From Muscardinus avellanarius (Eukaryota > Chordata > Mammalia > Rodentia > Gliridae), in assembly GCA_963383645.1 (NCBI GenBank), contig OY726557.1, forward strand, positions 152,590,201 to 152,654,200: a stretch of 64,000 bases of DNA, written 5' to 3'. Within the stretch, counting starts at the first letter, position 1; the number at the start of each line of letters is the position of its first letter. The notes below the pieces were generated by a model. That model worked only from the letters and a program-made list of their open reading frames with translations, was not told the DNA's origin and searched no databases. This document shows, piece after piece, positions 1-11,090 of the stretch. The translations under genes and the position numbers were made by a program.

Positions 1-750
1 CCAGCACTATCAAAGATGATGTTTCAAACAAGGCTGTAACCCTCACTGTGACTGATGATCAGTGCCATCAACACGTAATTACTATGTGCCAGGTAGTGCA
101 ATAGATGCATTGAAACAATCCTATGGGGAACACACTAGTATTTTTCCCACCTTACACATGAGAATACTGGGGCAGAGAGAGCCGCATAACAAAAATTTAA
201 AAATAATGGGTCCAAAATTATATTTTGAATAGATAAAATTTTACCAATGACTGTGTTCTGATACTTCACAAAAGTTAACTCATCACCAAGAAAGCTCTCC
301 CCATCCTTCACAGATAGCCATAACCACTCCACCTTCATGTCCCAATGCAAATGTCACCTTTTCAAAAAAGGTTTTTGCTAACACCTTGACAAAGCTGGTT
401 TCTCCTCCTATAAACTATCTTTAATGCTTGAAATATAACTTTATTATAATAAGATTGTGATAATATAATCTGTGAATGTTTGCTAAGTTACTTAATGATA
501 GTTTGTTTAATATTAATTCTCAGAACACTGAATGGCAAGCAAATGAAGGCAACTTATACCTGCTACACAAATAAAATAAGCAGAACAAATGGTGTATTTA
601 TTAGCAATATCTGATCATTATACTCACAAAGCTTAGCATTCTGTACATATCTAATTATAGGTATCATATGACTGTCTAATTCATGACATGTATTTTCTTC
701 TAATATGCTAGAACAAAGCAATATTATTAAGAAATAGGGAATAGACTTAC
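1..750 (-). other. ARHGAP42: ARHGAP42 intron 3, 5' part
   Basis: AT-rich sequence immediately downstream of exon 3 in transcription order, starting with the donor at 745-750. I recognise no gene or repeat in it beyond scattered A/T runs. Short ORFs here lack any coding signature; the one overlapping exon 3 runs through its splice sites in another frame. Confidence 0.85.
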
Positions 751-812
751 CAATCTTCGCCTCTCTTCTTCTACTGCAATGAGCAGCCTTGCAAATTCTT
801 TCAATGATTGAG
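751..812 (-). CDS. ARHGAP42: ARHGAP42 (GRAF3) coding exon 3, BAR domain
   Basis: This 62-bp internal exon reads on the minus strand. Its first two bases complete a codon split with exon 2 (G|CT, Ala); 20 full codons follow, starting QSLKEFARLL and ending EEERRRL. From memory of the GRAF family this matches ARHGAP42 at about residues 84-104 and is clearly different from ARHGAP26 and ARHGAP10 at the same place. The acceptor is ttag on minus (plus 813-816), after a T-rich tract; the donor is gtaagt (plus 745-750), close to consensus. The exon ends in phase 0. It encodes part of a BAR-domain helix, which binds curved membranes and dimerises; the full protein also has PH, RhoGAP and SH3 domains and lowers RhoA activity, notably in smooth muscle. 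Exon 4 (expected to begin IQNAND) is outside the window. Function is family knowledge; exon structure is read directly. Confidence 0.93.
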
Positions 813-1395
813 CTAATTTTTAAAAAAGAAAGAAAACCATTTATTCTCTTTTGTTGCCAATATCTAATTGCAGGCACAAACATTATAATAAACTAAGTTA
901 TTAATTTGTATAGATGATATTCTATAGTTCTCTTTGTATAACCATAAAATAATATATACATTAAGAGCCTAATGACTAATACTATAGACAGAAGACATTT
1001 GTCTCTCTGCATGTTCCAAACTGAAATTTAGCAGGTACCAAGTAAAAATATTTTTGTACTTTAAAACACTAGGAAAACAGTTTATATACTATATAAAATT
1101 ATACACATTAATGAATAAAAGATTACTGGAATGACTTCTAAACAGTGGCCTACAAATATGAAATATTTCAAATATGAAACATTTTTAAAATCTATAAAAA
1201 GCAAGAAATCTAGTACTGTGTAGATATACTTAGTAGCAGCCAGTAATGCAAGGTCTCCCACTGAATTCTAGAAGTTTGGGGGCCACAGATATTGAAAACA
1301 GTCTGTGTTCTGAGGGGCTACTTTACTCCCACATCCAAAGACTTTTAAATCTTTGCTACTCAATTACATGTTTTCAGAAGAACGAGCAACACTGG
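813..1395. other. Unassigned intronic sequence
   Basis: AT-rich stretch between exon 3 and the MER5-like fragment. I see no ORF, RNA gene or recognisable repeat. Confidence 0.6.
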
Positions 1396-1498
1396 CATTT
1401 GGAAGCACGTTAGTAGATAGGCTCTGTCCCCAGAATCTGCATTAATAAGATCCTCAGGTGATCAGTTGTGTGTTAAAGTTGAGAAATGCTGTTTTAGG
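1396..1498 (-). repeat. MER5-type hAT DNA transposon fragment
   Basis: Contains cagaatctgcattaataaga, tcctcaggtgatcag and gttgagaaatgctgttt, the familiar inner and terminal words of MER5A/MER5B (non-autonomous Charlie elements). Strongly diverged, so an old insertion. Confidence 0.65.
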
Positions 1499-2020
1499 AA
1501 ACTACTTGTATCTATATTGTCCTTCCTTTAATAGGAATTAGATAAAGAACATTACCTAAATTAGACAAGAAAAGGACCAATTATTCAGAAACATTTGGAG
1601 AACAAATCAAAAATAAGTAAATAAATGAATGAGGAGTTACAGAAGCATACTATTTAAAAATGAATAGTCCCAAATGGTCAGAGACTAATTCATCCATATC
1701 AAGGCTTCAACCAAATACTTGAATGAATTATTAACTGAAGTCAGAATGTCTAGGTTATAAAAATGACAGCACAAATACAGTAAAAACAAAATTTATTTTT
1801 ACGTAAGCTTTAAACCTTCACTTCTATGTCCTTATTCATTAGCTCTTTGTCTCTTCCTTTACCCATACTAATAATAAAAACATTCTGGGAGAAAGATTTC
1901 TAATAAGTCTATCATAAAACTATAATAAAGACAAGTGAGGAAAGCAAATCCAGAGCCTTATCAACAAAACTCATTGAAGAAGAGAAGGAATGCTTTCTAT
2001 TCAAGAATTTAACGTTTCAA

Positions 2021-2097
2021 GGCTGAATGTATAGCTCAAGTAGTTTCAGCATTGCTTAGCACACATGAGGACCTGAGTTCAATTCCTAGCACCACAA
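2021..2097 (+). repeat. ID-like SINE
   Basis: tRNA-Ala-derived ID family core: ggctgaatgtatagctcaag, gcttagcacacatgagg, then gagttcaattcctagcacca. Diverged copy, directly upstream of a B1-dID copy. Confidence 0.75.
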
Positions 2098-2125
2098 AAT
2101 ATTAATATTTAAAATAAATGTTAAT

Positions 2126-2343
2126 GGCTGGGTCTGGTGGTACACACCTGTAATCCCAGTACTTAGGAAGCTAGAGAAGAAGATCACAGGTTCAATGACA
2201 ACCTCAGAAATGTAACAAGACTCTCATCAACCTAGCAAGAATCCATTTCAAAAAATAATAATAAAAATAAAATAAAATAAAAAAAACCTGGGGATCTAGC
2301 TTGGAAGTAGAATGCCCCTAAGTTCAATGCCCAGTACCACCAA
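2126..2343 (+). repeat. B1-dID SINE (older subfamily)
   Basis: B1 head (ggctgggtctggtggtacac ... tgtaatcccagtactta), A-rich linker with AAT/AAAAT repeats, ID-type tail ending cccagtaccacca. Diverged. Confidence 0.85.
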
Positions 2344-3277
2344 ATAATAACAATAATAACAATAATTTTAATTATAATCTAGAATTTATTTTTTCTCTTT
2401 TCAGAATTACTAGGCTTCACACTATCTAAGCTACTATGAAATGCTATCTCCATGATACTTCATTTTAGATTTTATTGAGTTATATAAAAACAATCAAATG
2501 ATTACTTGAGAAACTCAGGCAAATATGATAAACCTATTGATGTCCTTTTAAAAGGCTTAACTTTTTTTAAAGCTTAGAAAAGTAAAATTTTATTTTCTTC
2601 AGAAATAGTAACATTAACATAATACATGCCAGTTTTGATAAAAGAAAGCTGCATAGAAAAATATTTTACAAATTTAAAGAATTTTATAAATTTATAAAAT
2701 TTAACGGGGATGTTCAAAAGCATATTACATTTTGTACTTTCTTTTGGTGAAGCCAGAAAGTTGTTTACAGCCGCTGAAGCTCTCTATTGCTGAGCCTGAA
2801 GAAGTGGCTGGCAAACCTCTGGAAGAAGGGAAGGAACATCAGAGTGCCTGCAGGTAAGTCAGAGTAGGTGACTGCAAATAGAGGGAGCAGGTACCTCACA
2901 GGTGAGAAGATAGGTGGAGAAAAAAATAGAGACACTAGCTGAAAGTCCATTAAATATCAAAAATTTAACTTCAGGTGTTTCTTTTTAACAGAAGCTGTTG
3001 GATGATGTGCTCTAATAAAACATGGAAATAAACCAAGAGCAAAGAGGAGACAAAGTTTAGAAAGTAGAAGATTCCAGTGACTGTGGAAGCCAGTGGAACT
3101 CCTAAGACAACACAAATGTTCCAGGGGAAGAGCTGCACAAAAGTCCAGAGAGAATTTTGTTCAGATTAGAAACCTATCTCCAAAAAGAGGAAAAAAGAAT
3201 TGATCAATATCCTGACAGATCTGGGAGTGGTGGGAAGTTATATTCCTAGAAAATAAATAATTTAAGACTGGATTAGT
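2344..3277. other. Unassigned intronic sequence
   Basis: AT-rich, no recognisable repeat or gene. A minus-strand 61-codon ORF at 2765-2950 has no familiar similarity. Confidence 0.55.
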
Positions 3278-3320
3278 AAAAAGTACATTTTTTAATTTAT
3301 TTATTTATGTGTTTGTTTGT

Positions 3321-3363
<43 letters not shown>

Positions 3364-3567
3364 TTGGTGGTACTGGGGTTCCTGGAAACCCTTCTACCTC
3401 TTGGCTACACCCCCAGACCTATTTTATACTTTTTATTTGGAAACAGGGTCTCTTAAGCCAGCGCGGCTGGCTTCAAACCTGCACGATCCTCCTGTCTCTG
3501 ACTCCCAAGCCAAGCACGGGGATTACAAGCGTGCACTGCCACGCCCAGCATGAAAAGTACATTTTTT
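3278..3567 (-). repeat. Young B1-dID SINE with (TTTA)n tail and target-site duplication
   Basis: Antisense element: tail as (TTTA)n at about 3294-3365, ID part from 3366, B1 head ending near 3550. Flanked by the direct repeat aaaagtacatttttt on both sides. Carries the hairpin variant aagccagc-gcg-gctggctt of the young subfamily. It lies next to a sense SINE, forming a head-to-head inverted pair. Confidence 0.88.
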
Positions 3568-3576
3568 TTTTAAATG

Positions 3577-3773
3577 TCCATACATGGCGACACATGTCTG
3601 CAATCCTAGTACTGGGGAGACTGAGACAGGAGGATCACAGGTTCAAGGACAGTCTTAGCAAATAATGAGGCTCTCAGTAACCTAGTGAAAATGTGTTTCA
3701 AGACAAACAAACACAATTTTAGAAAGGAAGGGATGTAGCTCAGAGGCAGAACACCCCTGGGCTCAATCCCAGG
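3577..3773 (+). repeat. B1-dID SINE
   Basis: Sense copy with B1 head (cctagtactggggagactga) and ID tail (gggatgtagctcagaggcag). Older than its antisense neighbour. Confidence 0.8.
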
Positions 3774-4873
3774 AAGAAGGAAGGAAGTAACCAAAATCAA
3801 TTACTAACTAATAGGAAGACAAAGTTATACAAATAATACAATTATAATAAACTAAGTAACTGAGTTGTAAGTAACAGATACAAAGTCATTATAATATGAA
3901 CAATAAAAATAAATTACCAAAGTTGCTCTAATGCTAATGAACAGAACAAGGGAAAGGTGCAGATATGACAGTGGGTGAAATCAAGACATACTTAACAATA
4001 GTATGAAGTCAAGAAAGATATATTATCAAAACTGAAAGAGATAACCAAGAGGCAGCAGGATAATCATGTTCTGGAAAGTCCAGGAGGGGAGGGGAGGGGA
4101 GGACAGTTCAAATTAGTTTTCCTGGGTTAAAACAGGCGGTAGGGATCAGATGGATGAGGGACTGTTTGTTTTTGTTAAACATAACTTTAAGCAAAAAACA
4201 AAACATGCTACGAATGCCTTCTTTTCCTACTTCATAGTCTAAAATCTAGGAGGGCATGAATTCCATATGATGAAATTTCCTAAAGGGTTAAAGGCCAAGC
4301 ACATAGAAGCCTGTTGATAGCTATTTAGGAACAAAAATCTAACTTGATTTTTGAATGGCAGGGACATAGAACCTCCCACTTGATCAGCCCAGAAAACAAC
4401 CAACCACTGCCGGATGCAGTCCCAGAAAGCACTATTGCACTGGCTCTGGGGTCTAGTTACCCAGGTCCATGGACCTCCCCAGAAAACCGCTCCTCTGCTC
4501 CTTCAACACTGAATATGGAGTTGACTTAAATCAGGTTTTAGGTACAAGTAAGGAAACTCAGATTCTCATTTTGCTCTTCTCCCTCCTTGTCCAAAAATGA
4601 TGATTTTTTTACTTTACTTGAATAGTTTTCTGGTCTGTTTCCCATATAAGTACTATTTATAGACTCAGAAAAATATTAGTTGATTATAATGGAAATGTCT
4701 GAGGAGAAAAATTTTAACATGCAAAATGAATTGAATGTCTGGTTCCCCACAACAAAAACTACTCTCCCTCAAGCCATTTTTTGGGACTGGACTCAATCTG
4801 ACAATAAATTTTGTTCCCTTTTACTTTTGTTGATTTTTCTATGAAAAGGCTTCACGGACAAAAAAGACTAAAA
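3774..4873. other. Unassigned intronic sequence
   Basis: Contains a short region of balanced base composition (about 4340-4530) that I cannot assign, otherwise AT-rich. No gene seen. Confidence 0.55.
4083..4103. repeat. (AGGGG)n short tandem repeat
   Basis: Four tandem units of a G-rich pentamer. Confidence 0.8.
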
Positions 4874-5025
4874 TTGTTCTTTTTAAATACTATAGCCTTG
4901 GTTCCACAAAAGTATATATCTCTGGGGCCAAAATAAAACTATTTCTTATTTATTGTTTGTTCTATACGAGAATAAACACCCAGGAACACTAAATATTCAT
5001 CTTAAAAACTGGTAAAAGTGGCCTA

Positions 5026-5116
<91 letters not shown>

Positions 5117-5360
5117 TGTGAGTGAGAGAGAGGGATATTAGATATTGTGGTGTGGTGGAATCCAGGGGCAATCTACTTCAGAATTACACTTCCAACCAAT
5201 CTTTTTGTTATTGTTCTTTTTAAATACTATAGCCTTGGTTCCGTAAAAGTATATATTTCTGGGGTCAAAATAAAACTATTTCCTGCTCACTTTGTTCTAA
5301 AAGAGAATAAACAGCCAGGAACACTAAATATTCATCTTATAAATTGATATAAGTGGCCTA

Positions 5361-5405
<45 letters not shown>

Positions 5406-5476
5406 GGAATCCAGGGGGAGTCTACTTCATAATTATAGCTCCAACCAACCTTTTCATTATTTTTCTTTTTTAAACA
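4874..5476. repeat. Local tandem duplication (unit about 337 bp) containing GT/GA microsatellites
   Basis: The sequence beginning ttgttctttttaaatactat at 4874 recurs at 5211. Both copies continue through gccttggttcc, cca ggaacactaaatattcatc and gtggcctatcgtgtgtg into a GT repeat, then tggaatccaggg and ctccaacca/ttccaacca. The second copy is partial (ends about 5476). The two GT tracts differ: copy 1 is GT then GA (5028-5133), copy 2 is pure GT (5363-5404). Confidence 0.85.
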
Positions 5477-5561
5477 GTCCTGCTGTTGTTGAGTCTTACT
5501 AGCTAGGTTGCTGAAGACAATGAGCCATCAATCAGGTGACCTGCTAACTTCTCTTCCCCTA

Positions 5562-5774
5562 CCCCAGTACTGGGGATTGAACCCAGGGAGGGGCATTCTA
5601 CCTCAAAGCTATACCTCCAGCCCCATTTTTTATTATTTATTTTGAAACAGGGTCTCACTTAAGTTGTGGAGGGACTCACTAAGTAGATTAGACTGGCCAC
5701 AAACCTATGATCCTCCTGTCTCAGCCTCCCAAGTACTGGGATTACAAACATGGACCAACCACCATGCCCGGCTG
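5562..5774 (-). repeat. B1-dID SINE
   Basis: Antisense: ID part (tactggggattgaaccca) then ttttgaaacagggtctcact and B1 head ending accatgcccggctg. Confidence 0.85.
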
Positions 5775-5832
5775 CCTGCTAACGTCTTAATCCCATATCT
5801 AAAGTAGTCTCCTAAATTATTTGTATTTTTAT

Positions 5833-6012
5833 TTGTGGTATTGAGGATTGAACTAAGAGGCACTCTACCTCCAAGCAACACCCCAGTCCTTTTTTATTTT
5901 GAAACAGAGTCTCCTAAACTGCTAAATTTTTGAGGCTATCTTCAAACCTGCAATCCTTCCGTCTCCATCTCCCAAATCCTGGGATTACAAGCATATACCA
6001 CAATGCCTGGCT
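5833..6012 (-). repeat. B1-dID SINE (old)
   Basis: Antisense and diverged: ggtattgaggattgaactaa, ttttgaaacagagtctcct, ending ataccacaatgcctggct. Confidence 0.8.
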
Positions 6013-6033
6013 TAAATTTGGGGTTTTTAAATA

Positions 6034-6100
6034 TAATAATAATATATAATAATATATATATATATTTATATATATATAAATATATAATAATAATATAATA
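6034..6100. repeat. TA/AAT low-complexity tract
   Basis: Alternating TATA and AATAAT runs directly 5' of the preceding SINE head. Confidence 0.75.
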
Positions 6101-7308
6101 ATCTTAAAATACTTCAATAATAGTTTGCTAGGCATGGCAAAATAGAAAGAAAATAGAAATTAACAATCCCATAAAGTAGGCATAAAAGATTCAAGGTATT
6201 ATCATATAACATGGAGTTTAGGAGAACAGGCTGATAATAGGATCTCCAGTTACTTCCCTACCTTCCACCCTCAAAATCAAACAAGAATCTGAGAGAGTCA
6301 GGCAGAGCCAAACCGTCAACAGTGCCCAGGCAGCCCTTTAAATGAGGGGCCAGTGTCTGCATTTCTGGGGCACGGGGCCTACAAATATCTTAAAATATCA
6401 TGAGCACTGCAGGGACTTTATTGTTCACCAGACCTTGAACACAAGATGTATGAAATAACTCTTCCACTACCCATCACAGGGCTTCATACAGAACAGCTAC
6501 TCATTTTGTGTGCATGCTTGAGGCATACTTCTAAGACTACTTAAGCAAAAATCTGAGCAATTTTTATTACATGTAAATTTAGAATATCCAAGTATAAGTA
6601 ATTAATTTATGATGTTTCATATTTTGTTACTATTTCTATAAATAACAAGCACTTTACTATTTGAACCTTGGGTCCAGACTAACATTTACTATGAAAATTG
6701 GTCCTGCCATTACAGATTCTGACCCTACACATCTCTTATAACAGGAACTTGATTTAATGAGAGTTATATCCCCAAAACAATACCAGTGGGTTTTTAATAG
6801 ATGGTGCTTAAATGTATTAACAAGTTTAGCAGTACATTCCCACAGTCTATGTGCTCTACAAGGAAACATCAGCTTTCAGTAAGGATACAAGAAATACTAC
6901 AATAAAGACAGGCCAGATACTTTGGAAAATTATGTTAGCTATCTAAAGTCCTGCCACCTGCACAAAACTTTCCTGGCTGTATTCATTAGTAATAATCTCT
7001 CCCTTTCCTGTCCATCTGGAGCACATAATTATTGGACTGCTATCCAAATGTAGTTTCATACATAAATTTTAATTTTCCAACAAATTATTAAGGTCAAGAA
7101 TATTGTTATAGGCTTCCCTTTTATCTCTGTAACATAATATTGGAAAAACACTTTTGAAACAAAAGAAACCTATCATTCAGTATATTTATGACAGGTCCTG
7201 ATATATAAGCATTCACAAAATCAAGAGTTTAACTGTACCCCAGACAGTGATGAAGTATGATGATAGTGTCAATGTATTGAGACTCTGTTCTAAAATAAAC
7301 ATAAAATA
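6101..7308. other. Unassigned intronic sequence
   Basis: No gene or clear repeat recognised across this 1.2-kb stretch. Confidence 0.5.
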
Positions 7309-7354
7309 GGGCTGGAGCTATAGTCCAAAGGTTTAATCCCCAGGACCACAAAAT
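7309..7354 (+). repeat. ID-like SINE fragment
   Basis: gggctggagctatagtcca followed by tttaatccccaggaccaca, with an A-rich end. Confidence 0.65.
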
Positions 7355-7797
7355 AATAAAATATTTATTTCTTAACTTAATCTTTCCAGCAGTCTTAAAT
7401 TCACCCTACTATTGTTGGGTTTTTGTTTTGTTTTGTTTTACTAGAAAATCTATTTAGTGTCTGGTGAATACCCCAATATGATCTTAGTTTTCTATGTGGA
7501 AGCAAGATGTAGGCTCTGGCCCTTTTTCAGTTATCTTTCTGGATTATATTCTCATAAATAGTAGGAAACGGACAATAAAATACGAATTTGACTTTGCCAG
7601 AGCTGGTAGGTTGTTCATCTTCTTCTAGATCTAGGCACCCTGAGAATAATAAAAGTAACATTGACATATGTAGCTAAGTGACCCCCAATATCACACCAAA
7701 AACACACACAGTGATCTGACTGGGCATCACAGCATGAGCACTGCAGCCTTAAAACTTCCAAATGAGAGAATTTTAATTGTTTGAATAGTGTATGTGT

Positions 7798-8011
7798 ATG
7801 GGGGCGGGGGCTGAGGACTGAACCCAGGGGCATTGTACCTCCAAGCTACACTCCCAGCCCCTTTTATGTTCTATTTTGAAACAAGGTCTCACTAGGTTGC
7901 TGACAGCCTTGCTTAGTTGCTGAGGCTGGCCTCAAATCTGCAATCTTTTTGTTTCAGCGTCCCAAATACCGGGAGTACAGGCATGACAGGCATTCACCAC
8001 TGCCCTCAGCT
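7798..8011 (-). repeat. B1-dID SINE
   Basis: Antisense: gactgaacccaggggcattg, attttgaaacaaggtctcac, B1 head ending caccactgccctcagc. Moderately diverged. Confidence 0.82.
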
Positions 8012-9682
8012 TAACTATTTGAATACTTAAACATCAAAGATAGCACACAGACTTCAGTAAACAACAAAGTTTTCACTGAGAAACAACTAACCCAGACACA
8101 AAGCAAGAAGCATAAATAGCCTGAGACATCCCTGAATAATAAATACCAGGTCAGCAGTACAGATGGAGGGGTATTAAAAGTGACACTAACTTTCCCACCA
8201 AATATCAGGTGTTTGGGGTAGCAATCAACACCACTACCAACAGGCCATCCACTTGATCTGCCAATATCAGCAACCACAAATTCTAGTTGTTGTTTTCTGA
8301 GAGCTACAACATCAAATAAGCCTTTTCCACTAAATTTGTGACTTCAAGCTCCATGGATGCCTAGTCACAAAGCCAATAAAAGGCTTCTTAAACCAACAGA
8401 AAAGAAAAACTCCAGGGCTCACTGATTAATGCTGGCAGGTCACTGTAAGTCCACCTCAGGACTCAGAGGCACACATCTTTCTTCCAACACCTCACAATCC
8501 CTTGGAATCTAAGGCCTCATATAAAAACACATGGAATTTTAGTTATCTCTGAGGTAACTAAGCCTCATTCTCCACAATATCCTCTTTGTGGTCAGACGTT
8601 TTTTAATTGCCAAACACAAATCAAAAACAGAAGCTCATCTTGAAAACAAGTGCCTGCAAACTTGCATTTACATCCCACTTTTACAACCTATCAATGCACC
8701 TCAGTGCAGCACTGCATTCAGATGAATTAGGTTTAGATACACGTGACATATACCAAGTTGGAAAAGTTTATAAGTCGTTAGTTTATAGTTTAAAAAATAG
8801 TGTAATATGATAGCATAGTTTTCTGAATAAATACTAAAGAACAATAAAATTCACAGCCTACAAAAAGAGGTAAGAAAATTAAACTTTTGTGGAACTTACT
8901 AGACTCTGCAGAGAATTCGGAAAAGCCTTGTATCTACTTTCGGGCTTGTCTGTTACCATCAGAGGTGCTGTAATTGGTCTTAATATCACCCAGATTCCCT
9001 GCCTATACAGGACTACATAGGAAACCTGTGAGGAATCAATCCATGCTTTGGAATCTACTGGCTGACTGTCAAGAGATTTCTTTATGCTTTTTCTTATTTA
9101 TGCTTATCCTCCAAATAAACTATAAACTATATTATAAACTATATCCAGTCTCCCCACCCCTATTCCTCTTGCCTCTCTCAGGAGCTGGGTCCTGACAGTC
9201 CTTGGATTCTGTGACATCCTCAACTATATGTCAATGTGGGTCCCACACTGCCTGCCACTGCACATGTGGGCTGAGACTCAGAACTTGTGGCCCAATCTTC
9301 CATCTTTGCTCTCTCTTTTGGCCCACTGGATACTCATTCTGGTTTCTCCCATCCTTGCAGGCAATAACAGCTGGCCTCAAGAAGAAAAAATCTTCTGTGA
9401 GCCAGAGGCTTGACTATGAAAGAGGGCTGCCTCTAATTCTCCATGTTGTTATGATCACCAGCAAAAATTGAGAATTATGACTCTAGGGTGCAGGTAATGA
9501 TGGATGTAGAGAAACAATTTTAGACTATGTATCTGGTAGTTTTTCTTTATATGTTCCCTAAATGGAAATAGGGCCTTTTAGTAATATCTACTTTGAAACT
9601 GTCCAACTATGAGGAAGTTTGGTTGAGGGATCTGATGCATTCATTCACATATATACTTTGTTTATATCTATGTTCTGTATAT
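8012..9682. other. Unassigned intronic sequence
   Basis: No gene recognised. 8970-9470 has a more balanced base composition and overlapping short ORFs; it may be an old LTR remnant, but I cannot name a family. Confidence 0.45.
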
Positions 9683-9759
9683 GGGTTGGGGTTTGGCTCA
9701 GCAATAGAATGCTTGTTTATCATAAATAAGGCCCTGGGTTAAATCCTCAGAACCACAAG
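9683..9759 (+). repeat. ID-like SINE
   Basis: gggttggggtttggctcagc, then ataaggccctgggttaaatc and an A-rich end. Confidence 0.75.
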
Positions 9760-9953
9760 AAGTGCTATAGGAGTGTTATATATGTATTACACAAAAAAGG
9801 CCACATTTTGGCAAATGAATACTTACAAATAAAAAGGTATAATCTTTCAATATCATACAATTACCAAACCTGATTCAGCAGGGTTTCCCCTAGATTTCAT
9901 CATACTCTTATTACATCAAATGTATTTTATTGGGTTTCTTCTCTCTCTTTCTC

Positions 9954-9956
<3 letters not shown>

Positions 9957-9995
<39 letters not shown>

Positions 9996-10089
9996 TGGAC
10001 TGAACCCAGGGGTGCTCTACCACTGAGCTAAACCCCCAGCCCCTTCTCCCAAACACTAGGATTATAAGCATGTGACACTACATCCAGAA
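9957..10089 (-). repeat. (GT)n followed by antisense SINE fragment
   Basis: GT repeat at 9957-9993 adjoining an antisense ID tail (tgaacccaggggtgctctac, cactgagctaaacccccagc) and a short diverged B1 remnant. The GT tract replaces the A-rich tail of the SINE, as often seen for microsatellites born from SINE tails. Confidence 0.78.
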
Positions 10090-10256
10090 TAACGTCACCA
10101 GAATTCTTGAGAAGACCTTTTAATTGAGATTTGTTAAGGCATTAAGCACCATTGTGCAACAGAATGGGCTGCAAGTCATATATTTTGCTTTCTTTACAAG
10201 CACACACTAAGGTTTTAGTGAAAATCAAGAACTGCATAAGTCTAGTATTGCCTTGT

Positions 10257-10261
10257 TTTGT

Positions 10262-10293
<32 letters not shown>

Positions 10294-10306
10294 GGTGGTA
10301 GTGGTG

Positions 10307-10342
<36 letters not shown>

Positions 10343-10352
10343 TGGGGGGGGC
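10257..10352. repeat. Compound (GTT)n(GGT)n(GT)n microsatellite
   Basis: Three different short repeats in series, ending in a G run. The minus-strand ORF through it (His/Gln/Thr runs) is an artefact of the repeat. Confidence 0.85.
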
Positions 10353-10649
10353 GGGTTCTCACTAGTGTTTAACCTGTCTCCCAAAGCCAAAACAATCCCC
10401 AATTCAGAAACTATTCTCCCAAGTGTGAGAACCTTCATATTCCAGAGCTCCTTTACTTAGAGGTAGTAGTGTTGTATGTACTATCTAATTTAATGTCCAC
10501 ACAATGAAATGCAGGACAGACTTAGGCACTATCTTCATTTTCCAAGGGAGGAAGGGAAGATCAAATGGCTTGACACCCTGCCCAATGAACCCACAGCAAG
10601 TAAGTAGAGAAGTAGGTATTTAATTTTGATTATTTGATTCCAAAGTCCA

Positions 10650-11090
10650 TTCTTCTCCAGCAAACCATTATTGCCAAGGGTGTGGGGGGAGAACAGCAGT
10701 GCCAGCCTACTGCCCCACAACATTACAGGGGGAAAGGAACAGCCTTATCGGCTTTAAAGGCAAACAGTCCCAGAGCTGTTTGGGCTGGAAAGGGAACCAG
10801 GCGCCAAGTCTCCTGCCTTCACAGGAACAATGGGCAATTTGTTGCTGACAAACAGGCACTTACACCTCCACTCCCCCAACTGACTGACTGCCATCAGGAA
10901 CTGGCCGCCCAGCAGCCTGTGCATTCCGCAGCCTGGAACAGCCATTCACACTCCTCTGAACCCAGTCCTCTCGCCACCCCCATGAAGCTTCAACATCCGC
11001 TTCCTTGCCCAGCCTCCCTTTTCCACAACCTCTTGACCTCCAGCGATCTCCTGGCTGTAATTCACACACCCACAAGGACACTGAAAGTTC
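10650..11090. other. GC-rich unique intronic segment, possible regulatory element
   Basis: Clearly more GC-rich than its surroundings, with several CpGs, no recognisable repeat and no microsatellite. It holds the longest ORF of the window (plus 10634-11110, 158 codons), but the composition (many Pro, Ser, Gln, His) and the absence of a known domain argue for chance. An enhancer or other conserved noncoding element is a plausible inference; nothing here proves it. Confidence 0.3.
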
